From assembly GCF_008275125.1 (NCBI RefSeq), contig NZ_CP043473.1, forward strand, positions 868,001-932,000: a DNA stretch of 64,000 bases, written 5' to 3'. The notes below the pieces were generated by a model. The model saw only the letters and a list, made by a program, of their open reading frames with translations. It ran no database searches and was not told the DNA's origin. The DNA comes from Chromobacterium paludis. Lineage in GTDB: Bacteria; Pseudomonadota; Gammaproteobacteria; Burkholderiales; Chromobacteriaceae. The position numbers and the translations under genes were made by a program. Of this stretch, positions 16,826 to 24,783 are shown one piece after another; position 1 is the stretch's first letter, and the number at the start of each line of letters is the position of its first letter.

Positions 16826-18256
16826 TCAGTCGTAGCGGTGGCGGCCCAGCGCCGCCGCCGGGTCCAGCAGCCGCTGCAGCCTGGCGGCCAGGCCTTGCGC
16901 GGCGGCGCCGGTGAATTTGCGGTAAAAGGCCGCGTTGAGCGGGCCGACGCCGTGCTCGGCGCTGAAGCTGCCGCCATGCTCGGCCGTCAGCCGGTACAGC
17001 GCGCTTTTCAGCATGGCGAGCTTGGCCGGGCCGTAACTGGCGGCCAGCTCGCGCGGCAGCAGTGCGATCAAATGGCAGCCGCCGTCGCCGAAATGGCCGA
17101 AGTCGTACAGCCGCAGCGCCGGGTGCTCGGCTGCCAGCCAGCGCTCGGCGGCGGCGAGGAAGGCCGGCAGCCGGGAGCGCGGCAGGCCGACATCGAAAGA
17201 CAGCGGAATGCCCTCCGCCGCCAGCGCCAGCGGCAGGCTGTCGCGCAGCGGCCATAGCCGTTCGGCTTGGCCGAAGGCCGCGTCCAGGATCAGGCCGCGC
17301 GCATGCAGGCTGGTTAGCAACGCCTCGGCCCGTTCTTGCAGCAGCGCGTCCAGCCCCGGCATGGCGCTGGCGAACTCGATCAGCGCGTAGCAGCCGGCGG
17401 CGCTGCCCGCCAGCGGGTGGCGCAGGACCGGAAACTGGCGCAGCGTGGCGTCCAGCGCCGGCGCGCCGATCACCTCGAAGGCGGACAGCATCTCGCCGAA
17501 GCTTTGCTCGCAGGCGTCCAGCGCGGCGAGCGCGGCTTCTCTCGCCGGCAGGGCGGCGAACAGCGTCAGCGAGGAAGCGTCGCGCCGCTTCAAGTCCCAG
17601 GATGCGGCGGTGATGACGCCCAGCGCGCCGCCGCTGCCTATGAACAGCTGCTTCAGGTCTATGCCGGCATTGTTCTTGCGCAGCGGGGCGGTCAGGTCCA
17701 GCACGCTGCCGTGTTCATCGGCCAGCACCACCTCCAGGCCCAGCAGATTGCGGCGGACGTCGCCGTGGCGCAGCAGCCGGCTGCCGCCGGTATTGGCGCC
17801 GACCAGGCCGCCGACGGCCGGGTCGCTGCCCACGTCTATCGGCAGCCACAGCCCATGCGGCTCCAGCCGGCGGTTCAATTCGGACAGCGGCAGGCCGGCC
17901 TCGGCCACCGCGCTGCGGTTGAGCGGGTCGAACTCGCGCAGCCTGCGCATCCGTTCCAGCGACAGCACGGCCTGGCGGCCGGAGCCGTCCGGCACCGCGC
18001 CGCCTACCAGCCCGCTGCGACCGCCCTGCGGCACCAGCCGCGCGCGGTGGCGCACGGAGGCGCGCAGCAGGGCGCTGACGGCGGCCGTGCTATCCGGCAG
18101 CAGCACGGCGGCGGCCTGGCCATGGCAGCCGGAGGCGTCGGCCTGGTAGGGCGCGCAGGCCTCGCCGCGCAGCAGCGCGCCGGGCGGCAGCAAGGAGGCG
18201 GCTTCGGCCAGGAAGGCGTCGAGGCCGGAGGCGGGGGCGAGCAAGGCGGCATTCAT
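16826..18256 (-). CDS. FAD-linked oxidase, D-2-hydroxy-acid dehydrogenase-like
   Basis: 476 aa. FAD_binding_4 (PCMH) domain at about 60-240 with VPQGGRSGLVGGAVPDGSG, DPAVGGLVGANTGGSRLLRHGDVRRNLLG and FIGSGGALGVITAASWDLKRR. The FAD-oxidase C-terminal domain ends with the signature FSAEHGVGPLNAAFYRKF. This is the D-lactate/D-2-hydroxyglutarate dehydrogenase branch, which oxidises an alpha-hydroxy acid to a keto acid. Sixth-to-last step cannot be ordered from sequence; a hydroxylated amino or keto acid made by the operon's oxygenases is a plausible substrate. Gap of 40 bp to the aminotransferase. Confidence 0.85.
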   Translation of the reverse strand: MNAALLAPASGLDAFLAEAASLLPPGALLRGEACAPYQADASGCHGQAAAVLLPDSTAAVSALLRASVRHRARLVPQGGRSGLVGGAVPDGSGRQAVLSLERMRRLREFDPLNRSAVAEAGLPLSELNRRLEPHGLWLPIDVGSDPAVGGLVGANTGGSRLLRHGDVRRNLLGLEVVLADEHGSVLDLTAPLRKNNAGIDLKQLFIGSGGALGVITAASWDLKRRDASSLTLFAALPAREAALAALDACEQSFGEMLSAFEVIGAPALDATLRQFPVLRHPLAGSAAGCYALIEFASAMPGLDALLQERAEALLTSLHARGLILDAAFGQAERLWPLRDSLPLALAAEGIPLSFDVGLPRSRLPAFLAAAERWLAAEHPALRLYDFGHFGDGGCHLIALLPRELAASYGPAKLAMLKSALYRLTAEHGGSFSAEHGVGPLNAAFYRKFTGAAAQGLAARLQRLLDPAAALGRHRYD

Positions 18257-18262
18257 CGCGCC

Positions 18263-18805
18263 TTACCTCGCCGGCGCCAGTTGCCGCGCCAGCCTGCCGC
18301 GGATCAGCAATACCGCCAGCACCGGCGCGACGCCGCCCAGCAGCGGGCTGTGCCGCAGCCACAGCGCGATGGCGATGGCGGCGCCGGCAGCCGCCAGCAG
18401 CAGCGCGGATACGCGCCGCACGCGCTCCGCGTCATGGTGCGCTTCGCCTATGAAGCCCAGCGGCGAGAACAGCGTGGCGGCCAAGCCGATGGCGAATACC
18501 GAGGCCAGGGCCGGCGCGGCGCCGTAGCCGCGGCCCCATAGGTCCACGGCCTGGGCCGAAACCAGCGCCAGCAGCGCGCCTATCGCCAGATAGAGGTCGA
18601 TGCCCAGGGCGATCCAGCTGCCGGCGCGCCGCTTCAGCAGCCAGGCCATGTGGGGCAGCGCCAGCGCGCCGCCGGCCAGGTAGGCATCCTGCCAGCGCAG
18701 GCCGGCGTCGCCGGGCGCGAAGCGGCCCCACATCAGGAAAACGACGGCCGGCGCGAAGGCGGCCGCGTGGGCGAGATAGGAACGGACCCATTGAATGGGA
18801 GACAT
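18263..18805 (-). CDS. integral membrane protein of unknown function in the biosynthetic operon
   Basis: 180 aa from ATG at 18805 (AGGAAGAAGTC upstream). Five to six hydrophobic segments (AAAFAPAVVFLMW, AYLAGGALALPHMAWLL, LYLAIGALLALVSAQAV, ALASVFAIGLAATLFSPLGF, VSALLLAAAGAAIAIALWL, GGVAPVLAVLLI). No enzymatic motif and no match to a transporter family that I recognise. Only 6 bp separates it from the FAD oxidase gene. It may be an export, immunity or anchoring protein for the pathway; that is a guess from position. Confidence 0.7.
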   Translation of the reverse strand: MSPIQWVRSYLAHAAAFAPAVVFLMWGRFAPGDAGLRWQDAYLAGGALALPHMAWLLKRRAGSWIALGIDLYLAIGALLALVSAQAVDLWGRGYGAAPALASVFAIGLAATLFSPLGFIGEAHHDAERVRRVSALLLAAAGAAIAIALWLRHSPLLGGVAPVLAVLLIRGRLARQLAPAR

Positions 18806-18861
18806 GGACTTCTTCCTTGCTTGGCTTGGCCGCGCGCCCGGCGATGGCGCGCGGCGACGGG

Positions 18862-19920
18862 TCAATCAAACAGCGCGACCTGGATGTCGCGCGGCCCCTG
18901 GAAAGGGTTGCGGCCATGGGCGACGGCGATGTTGTCCAGCAGCAGCAGGTCGCCGCGCTGCCAGGGGAAGGCGATCTCCTCAGCGTCCAGCGCGTCGTAG
19001 ATGGGCGCGATCTCCTCCGGCGCGATGGGCGTGCCGTCGCCCAGCCGCACTTCATACGGCCGCGCCGGGCGGTCGCGGTACAGCAGCCGGATGTATTCGT
19101 AGCCGGCCGCGCCCATGGCGCGCGCGTTGTTGTGCTGGGTGGACAGCTGGTTGAACCAGATTTCCTCGCCGGTGACCGGGTGGCGCGCGGTGGCGCCGCC
19201 GGTGTTGGACACGGTCAGGCTGCCGTCGTCCAGCCAGCGGAAGCCCAGGCCGGTGTCGCGGCACAGCCGCTCCACCTGGGCAGGGTCGTCGCTCTGGAAC
19301 ACGTCGTCCCAGGGACGGTGGTATTCGCGCATGGTGGAGTTCTTGGGCTCGCCGTCCTGGCTGGGGCGGCGGAAATTGCGCAAGTATTGGATGCCGCGCT
19401 GGCGGAAGCGCTCGACCAGCGCCGGCGGCAGCCGCCGCGTCACCGCGCGCATATCGCAGAGGATGGTCTCGCCGCCGCGCGCCGAGGGCTGCTTGCAGAA
19501 GAAGGCCAGCCGGCGCGGGTAGTGCGCCATATAGGCCTTCTCCTGGTGCAGGCCTATTTTCAGCGAGGCCGGAATGCGCGTGGACTCGTAGACTTTGCCG
19601 TCGATATTGCGGCGCGGGGTGGCGCCGCCGATATAGCCGAAGGCATGCTCCGGGTACTGCGCGGCGATGGCCTGGAAATGCGCGGTTTCGCTGAGCGCGA
19701 AGCCGCGCAGCAGCACGCTGCCGAACGCCAGCACGGCCTGTTCCAGCACCGGAAGCTTGGCGCGGTGCCAGTCGGCGACGGCTGCCGGATCGTGGCGCAG
19801 GGCCTCGTCCAGCGGCGTGATCAGCAGCGGCATGCGCCACGGCGAGTAGGGGCGGCAGGCCACCTGGTCCTCGCCCAGCGCGCGCTGGAAGCTCAGCGCC
19901 TGATCGGCGGCGTGTTCCAT
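18862..19920 (-). CDS. Fe(II)/2-oxoglutarate oxygenase, TauD/SyrP-like with HxE motif
   Basis: 352 aa. TauD-type fold. Iron facial triad: HQE in KIGLHQEKAYMAHYP and the distal His in LLLDNIAVAHGRNPF, followed by the 2-oxoglutarate Arg in FQGPRDIQVALFD. Use of Glu instead of Asp (HxE) is the pattern of clavaminate synthase and AsnO-type amino-acid hydroxylases; the sequence around it (TPRRNIDGKVYESTRIP, CKQPSARGGETILCDMR) resembles SyrP-like enzymes. It should hydroxylate or desaturate an amino-acid-like, perhaps carrier-bound, substrate. In line with methyltransferase (gap 17 bp) upstream. Confidence 0.88.
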   Translation of the reverse strand: MEHAADQALSFQRALGEDQVACRPYSPWRMPLLITPLDEALRHDPAAVADWHRAKLPVLEQAVLAFGSVLLRGFALSETAHFQAIAAQYPEHAFGYIGGATPRRNIDGKVYESTRIPASLKIGLHQEKAYMAHYPRRLAFFCKQPSARGGETILCDMRAVTRRLPPALVERFRQRGIQYLRNFRRPSQDGEPKNSTMREYHRPWDDVFQSDDPAQVERLCRDTGLGFRWLDDGSLTVSNTGGATARHPVTGEEIWFNQLSTQHNNARAMGAAGYEYIRLLYRDRPARPYEVRLGDGTPIAPEEIAPIYDALDAEEIAFPWQRGDLLLLDNIAVAHGRNPFQGPRDIQVALFD

Positions 19921-19937
19921 GATGCTCTCCTTGGGTT

Positions 19938-20600
19938 TCAGACCGGCAGCGGCTTGCGGATCAGGATTTCAAAGCCCAGCGCGCCCAGGCCGGCGCTGGG
20001 GCTGCTCACCGCGCAGCAGTCGGCCAGGCCGGCTTCCGCCACCAGTTCGCGCGCCTCGTCCAGCGTGACTTTTTCCTCGACATGGGTGGGCGGGTAGCCG
20101 ACGGCGGCGCGCATCTGGGTGAACTTCTCCAGCAGGGCCGGCGACACGTCGCGCCGCATGTCGTGCACCAGGCCGATGCCGCCCGGCTGCAGTACGCGGT
20201 ACATCTCGGTCAGGCTTTTGATCTTGTCCGGCAGGTGGTGCAGCGTGGCGCGGCTGACCGCCATGGCCAAGCTGCCGTCGGCGAAGGGCAGCGCCTGGGC
20301 GTCGCCCACTTTCAGTTCGATGATGTCGGCCAGGCCCATCTCGGCGATGCGCGGGCGGCCGCCGTCCAGCATGGTTTCGTCCAGGTCCAGGCCGATGAAG
20401 CGCCAGTCCTTGAATACCGGGTCGGCCGCCAGGCGCACCGGCACCACGGCGGTGGCGGTGCCGATGTCGACCAGCGCGCCGGGGGCCATGCCGCGCGCCA
20501 GCTGGCGGATGCGGGTGACGAACAGCACGTCCCACGGTTCCAGCGCCTGCGAGGCGAAGCGGTCGTATTCATCGGCCGGGCGGAGGTTTTTCAATAGCAT
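19938..20600 (-). CDS. SAM-dependent methyltransferase
   Basis: 220 aa. Class I fold: motif I LVDIGTATAVVPVRLA, acidic loop FIGLDLDETML, motif II GDAQALPFADGSLAMAVSRATLHHLPDKIKSLTEMYRVLQPGG, the UbiE/Methyltransf_11 pattern. Motif I has TATA in place of the usual GxGxG, so SAM binding may be atypical. A small-molecule O-, N- or C-methylation in the pathway is likely. The gap to the citrate synthase-like gene upstream is 134 bp, the largest gap inside the run, and could hold an internal promoter. Confidence 0.83.
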   Translation of the reverse strand: MLLKNLRPADEYDRFASQALEPWDVLFVTRIRQLARGMAPGALVDIGTATAVVPVRLAADPVFKDWRFIGLDLDETMLDGGRPRIAEMGLADIIELKVGDAQALPFADGSLAMAVSRATLHHLPDKIKSLTEMYRVLQPGGIGLVHDMRRDVSPALLEKFTQMRAAVGYPPTHVEEKVTLDEARELVAEAGLADCCAVSSPSAGLGALGFEILIRKPLPV

Positions 20601-20734
20601 TGGTGTGTCTCCAGTGAGTCAAACAGAATCGTGAGCGGCTAAAGCAACGGCTGAGGCCAGGCGCGCCGACGCGGACAGTGCAATTCGCACGGCAAGGAGG
20701 CGCAACGCGGCAGCAGGCGTTTCTTTGGCCGCGC

Positions 20735-21910
20735 TCACAGCCAGCCGACGGGCACGGTGGCCAAGAGCTTGCGCGCGGCCTTGCTGCTGACGCCGAAGGC
20801 GGGCCGGTCGCGCCGTTCTATCGCGTGCGCCACCATGGCGGCGACGCGGGCGCACAGGCCCAGGCCCACGCCCCAGCGCGGTTCGCTCACGCCCAGGTCC
20901 AGCAGGGCGGCGGCGGTGATGAAGTCGATATTGGGCCGTAGGCCCTTGCGCTCCAGGGCGCGGCGGCAGGCCAGGTCGAACAGCCGGATATGGGGGCCTT
21001 CAAAGCCCCATTCGGCGAACAGCGCGCGGATGTGCGGCGGGCGCGGGTCTTCGACGAACAGCGGATGGCCGAAGCCGAATAGCAGCTGGCCGGGCGAATC
21101 CAGCGCCAGGTCCACGGCGGCGAAGACTGCCTCGTCGCTTGCGTCCGGCCCTATGCTTTTCAGCCAGGCCAGCGCCTCCTCGGCCGCGCCCACATGCTTG
21201 GGGCCGCTGGCCATGAAGCCGGCCGCCAGGGCCTGCGGCAGGGTGACGCCGGTGCCGATGGCGGTGCGCGGCACCAGCACGGTGGGCGTGATGTAGCCAA
21301 AGCCGGCGTGCCAGGCCACCAGCAGCGCGTCCACGGCGCGCCGCGCGGCTGTGTCGCGCCGGGCCGAGCCCATGGCCGCCAGCGCGCGCTCGGCGTGGCT
21401 GGCGCCGCCGACGATCGCGTCGCCCTGGCCCATCGCCGCCGCCAGCATGGCCGGCGCGGCGGCGATGCCGACCAGGCCCTGGATGAAGTCGTCGCCGTCC
21501 GGCAGGCCGCGCGCGGCGGCCTCGGCGCGGGCGACGCGCTCCAGCGCCGACAGATCGGCCAGGAAACCGCAGGCCGCGGCCTGCACCATGCCGGCGCCGC
21601 TGGCGGCCACCGCCCGCACCGCGGCCAGGCAGGGCTGTCCGGGCATGGACTCGGCCACGGCGTCCAGCGCGGCGTCCACCGCCTGGGCGACGGCGGGGGC
21701 CGGCGTGCCGCCGAGCCACACGCGCCACAGCGCGCTGGCGAAGTCGATATGGCCGATCAGCTCGTTCAGATTGCTGCCGCGCACCCACAGGCCCTCGTTG
21801 GGCTCTATGGTGGCGCCGTCGATATCCGTGCCGCGGTACAGCGTGCGGGAGCCGCCGAACAAGGATTGCGGCGCGGCTTCAGACGGCGGAGCGGAGACGG
21901 TTTGCGTCAT
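20735..21910 (-). CDS. citrate synthase / citryl-CoA lyase-like enzyme
   Basis: 391 aa. Divergent member of the citrate synthase superfamily, but with equivalents of all three catalytic residues: His in LLVAWHAGFGYITPT, His in GPKHVGAAEEAL and Asp in GFGHPLFVEDPRPPHI; the C-terminal GVGLGLCARVAAMVAHAIERR matches the CoA-end region. It should catalyse a Claisen-type condensation of acetyl-CoA (or another acyl-CoA) with a keto acid, or the reverse. In a primary genome a second, diverged citrate synthase inside such an operon points to a dedicated carbon-chain step. It overlaps the acyl-CoA dehydrogenase gene by 32 bp. Confidence 0.82.
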   Translation of the reverse strand: MTQTVSAPPSEAAPQSLFGGSRTLYRGTDIDGATIEPNEGLWVRGSNLNELIGHIDFASALWRVWLGGTPAPAVAQAVDAALDAVAESMPGQPCLAAVRAVAASGAGMVQAAACGFLADLSALERVARAEAAARGLPDGDDFIQGLVGIAAAPAMLAAAMGQGDAIVGGASHAERALAAMGSARRDTAARRAVDALLVAWHAGFGYITPTVLVPRTAIGTGVTLPQALAAGFMASGPKHVGAAEEALAWLKSIGPDASDEAVFAAVDLALDSPGQLLFGFGHPLFVEDPRPPHIRALFAEWGFEGPHIRLFDLACRRALERKGLRPNIDFITAAALLDLGVSEPRWGVGLGLCARVAAMVAHAIERRDRPAFGVSSKAARKLLATVPVGWL

Positions 21911-23759
21911 GGCTGTCCTCCTGCGCGAGTTCGTCCAGGGAAATGGCTACGGCGGCGTCGGCCAGGCCCAGGATGGCCTGCTCGTGCATGCGCACCGTGG
22001 GCAGCAGGTTGGCGAAGAAGTAGCGGGCGGTTTTCAGCTTGCCGCGATAGAAGGCGGCCTCGGCGTCGCTCTGCTCGCGGGCCAGCGCCTGGGCGGCCAG
22101 CGCGGCGCCTTCCAGCAGGCTCCAGCCGCAGACGGTGTAGCCCAGCATTTCCAGGAAGCGGGTGTAGAACTGGCTGCTTTCTTGCATCAGGCCGTCGCGC
22201 ACCGCCTCGCCTATGCGGGCCAGCGCCTGCTCCACCGAACGCATGGCCGCGTCCAGCTGCAAGGGCAGCTGGGCGAGCGAGGGGTCTACGCTGCCGCCGG
22301 CCAGGAAGGCGTCCAGCTCCTCGCGCAGATACTTGATCAGGCGCGAGTTGCGGCCGAAGCCCAGCTTGTCGCGCACCAGGTCTTGCGCCTGGATGTAGTT
22401 GGTGCCTTCCCAGATGGACAGGATCTTCACGTCGCGCGCGTTCTGCTCCACCGGGTAGGCGTCGGTGTAGCCTATGCCGCCGTGAATCTGGATGGCCAAT
22501 TCGCAGATTTTCCAGGATTGGTCGGAGACGAAGGCCTTGCACACCGGAGTCAGCAGCTGCACCAGCTTGCGTTGCTTTTCTATCTTCATCTCGTCCGGCG
22601 CGGCCTCGGCCTCCAGCGCGAAGGCCTCGGTGGAGGCGGCGGTGAGCTTGCCCAAGAGGCCGCGGCAGCCTTCGACGCGCGCCTTCATGTCCAGCAGCAT
22701 GCGCTGCACGTCGCCGTGCTCGGCTATCGGCAGGCTAGGCGCGGCGGCGTCCGAGGTGCGCTCGATGGCGCGGCCCTGGCGGCGCTTGCCGGCGAACGCC
22801 ACCGAGTGCAGATAGGCAGAGGAGGCCAGGCCCAGGCCGATCACGGCCGTGCTGATGCGCGCCTGGTTCATCAACGGGATCAGCTGCAGCAGGCCGGCGT
22901 TCTTGCGGCCGCCCAGCAGCACGCCGCGGGTGACGCCCTTGCGGCCGAATACCAGCCGGGTGTTGGCGCAGCCTTTCAGCCCCATCTTGACCGGCAGCTC
23001 GGCGCACTCGACGAAGTTATCCTCCAACTCGCCGGTTTCCGGATTGGGCCAATAGCGCGGCACCAGTAGGCAGGACAGGGAGTAGGAGCCGCCAGCGGCG
23101 TTGCCGAGACGGCCCAGCACGAAGTAGACGGTGTTGTCGGTCAGCTCATGCATGCCGGCGGAGATGAACACTTTCTCGCCGGTCACCGCGTACACGCCTT
23201 CCTGCTCCAGCGGCTCGGCCAGGGTCTTCACCGCGGTCAGGTCGCTGCCGGCCTGGGACTCGGTGGCGCAGAAGCAGGCGTCCCACTCGTGGCGCTGCAG
23301 CTTGTCCAGATAGGTGGCCTTCTGCTCCGGCGTGCCGTGCAGGCGGAACAGCTTGATCGCCGGCAGGTTGAAGCCGCCGTAGGTCATGAAGGCCGGATTG
23401 GCGCCCATGAACATTTCCTGGATGGCCTGGCGCAGAATGGGTGGCAGGGCGGGGCGATGGATGTCGCCGCTATTGCCCAGCACCGGCACCCATTCCGCCT
23501 TGTAGCGTTGCCATAGCGCGTGGAATTCCTGGGGGATGGCGACTTCGCCGTTGTCCAGCAGCCGGCACTCCTGGCGGTCCGATGCCTGGTAGGCGCGGCC
23601 CAGCTCCAGCGCGAACTCGCGCGCCCGCTCCAGCAGGCCGTCGTAGTAGGCGCGGTCCTTGTCGTTGAAGGGCGGGCGCGACAGGAACTGCCCTTCAGCC
23701 CGGTTTTGTTCCCACAGGAAGAAGCGAAGCTCGCGCAAGCTGACTTTGTAAGCGGACAT
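21879..23759 (-). CDS. long acyl-CoA dehydrogenase
   Basis: 626 aa, the long (about 600 aa) form with a C-terminal extension, related to the second long dehydrogenase at 41868-43652. Contains CFCATESQAGSDL (flavin/substrate), GEKVFISAGMHELTDN, GCANTRLVFGRKGVTRG, IHGGIGYTDAYPVEQNARDVKILSIWEGTNYIQAQDL with the catalytic Glu in WEGT. It introduces an alpha,beta double bond into an acyl thioester using FAD. In this operon it may act on a pathway intermediate. Overlaps the citrate synthase-like gene; 33 bp downstream of the KAS III-like gene. Confidence 0.88.
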   Translation of the reverse strand: MSAYKVSLRELRFFLWEQNRAEGQFLSRPPFNDKDRAYYDGLLERAREFALELGRAYQASDRQECRLLDNGEVAIPQEFHALWQRYKAEWVPVLGNSGDIHRPALPPILRQAIQEMFMGANPAFMTYGGFNLPAIKLFRLHGTPEQKATYLDKLQRHEWDACFCATESQAGSDLTAVKTLAEPLEQEGVYAVTGEKVFISAGMHELTDNTVYFVLGRLGNAAGGSYSLSCLLVPRYWPNPETGELEDNFVECAELPVKMGLKGCANTRLVFGRKGVTRGVLLGGRKNAGLLQLIPLMNQARISTAVIGLGLASSAYLHSVAFAGKRRQGRAIERTSDAAAPSLPIAEHGDVQRMLLDMKARVEGCRGLLGKLTAASTEAFALEAEAAPDEMKIEKQRKLVQLLTPVCKAFVSDQSWKICELAIQIHGGIGYTDAYPVEQNARDVKILSIWEGTNYIQAQDLVRDKLGFGRNSRLIKYLREELDAFLAGGSVDPSLAQLPLQLDAAMRSVEQALARIGEAVRDGLMQESSQFYTRFLEMLGYTVCGWSLLEGAALAAQALAREQSDAEAAFYRGKLKTARYFFANLLPTVRMHEQAILGLADAAVAISLDELAQEDSHDANRLRSAV

Positions 23760-23792
23760 ATTCGGTTTCCGTGATGAGGATGGGGCCGCGGC

Positions 23793-24779
23793 TCAGGCCG
23801 CGGCGGAAATCTGCGCCACCATGGCGCCGGACAGGCCGCACAGGGCGGCGTCCCATAGCAGGGCGGCGGCCTGTTCGCCGGGCCGCAGCGCGGCGCGCAA
23901 TTCGAGCAAGGCTAGCAGCGGATCGGCGTTGGACAGATGGCAGCCGCCGCGCGCCATGCGGCGGGCGGGCGCGATGCCCAGCTCGTCGGCCACGCGGGCG
24001 GCGAAGTCCGCGCCGAAACCGGCGGGCAGCAGCCAGTCGATGTCGGACGCGCGCATGCGGGCCTGCTCCAGCGCGTCGCTGGCCGCTTGCACGGCCTGCG
24101 GCAGCAGCCGTTCTGCCAAGGCCGACGGCGCCTGTTCCCAGGGGCTGGCGATCGCTTCGCCGTAGTGGACGGCGTGGGACAGGATGCGGCCGACGCCGCC
24201 TTCGCCGCCGCCATCCAGCAGCATGGCCGCCCCGCCGTCGCCGTAGGCCACCAGGTCGCCCCAGGCGCGGAAGAAGGGATAGAGCCATTTGTCGGCGGCC
24301 ACCAGCAGCACGCGGCCGCCCTGGGCGCACAGCGCCTCGATCAAGGTCAGCGCGTTGTAGACGCCGGCGGTGCCGGACTGGCCGACGGCGAAGGGCAGCG
24401 CGTCGTCCAGGCCCAGCGCGTGCTGGACGCGGCCGGACAGGGATTCGTTGATGCGCTGGTTCAGCGAGGCGTTGGCGACGACGATGTGGGTGACGGCGGC
24501 CAGCTCCTCGGCGGCGACTTGCCGGCGCAAGGCGTCCACGGCCTGCAGGGCGAGGTCGGCGTGGCTGAGCCTGGCCTCGGCCACCGGCAGCGAGACCGGC
24601 GCGCTTGGCGTCAAGCGCAGGGTTTCTTCTTCGTCCAGCTTGCCCTTGCCGCGCGGCAAGGCGTGGACGGCGGACGGGAACAGCAGGTGGCCGTAGCCGA
24701 AGTTGCGTTCGGCGGCCTGGACGCCGTGGAAGTCGGCGCGCTCCGGCAAGGCGGAGGCGATGGCGCGTATGCAGAGCAT
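23793..24779 (-). CDS. KAS III-like thiolase-fold protein lacking catalytic Cys and His
   Basis: 328 aa. Overall FabH-like layout: VTHIVVANASLNQRINESLSGRVQHALGLDDALPFAV, GTAGVYNALTLIEAL, ACxG-equivalent region and DIDWLLPAGFGADFAARVADELGI. Aligned with the intact KAS III at 27505-28491, the nucleophile Cys is Thr (GQSGTAGVYNAL) and the first catalytic His is Ala (LLPAGFG); the third-residue region reads GGCHLSNADPLLAL. It therefore should not condense on its own. It may be a structural partner, a chain-length-like subunit, or an acyltransferase with other chemistry. Gap to ligase gene upstream is 4 bp. Confidence 0.8.
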   Translation of the reverse strand: MLCIRAIASALPERADFHGVQAAERNFGYGHLLFPSAVHALPRGKGKLDEEETLRLTPSAPVSLPVAEARLSHADLALQAVDALRRQVAAEELAAVTHIVVANASLNQRINESLSGRVQHALGLDDALPFAVGQSGTAGVYNALTLIEALCAQGGRVLLVAADKWLYPFFRAWGDLVAYGDGGAAMLLDGGGEGGVGRILSHAVHYGEAIASPWEQAPSALAERLLPQAVQAASDALEQARMRASDIDWLLPAGFGADFAARVADELGIAPARRMARGGCHLSNADPLLALLELRAALRPGEQAAALLWDAALCGLSGAMVAQISAAA

Positions 24780-24783
24780 GGCG

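Noticed and set aside
15197..19840. Numerous plus-strand long frames opposite the biosynthetic genes.
   Set aside because: Typical antisense frames of high-GC DNA: Gln/Arg/His/Gly-rich, without motifs or ribosome sites.
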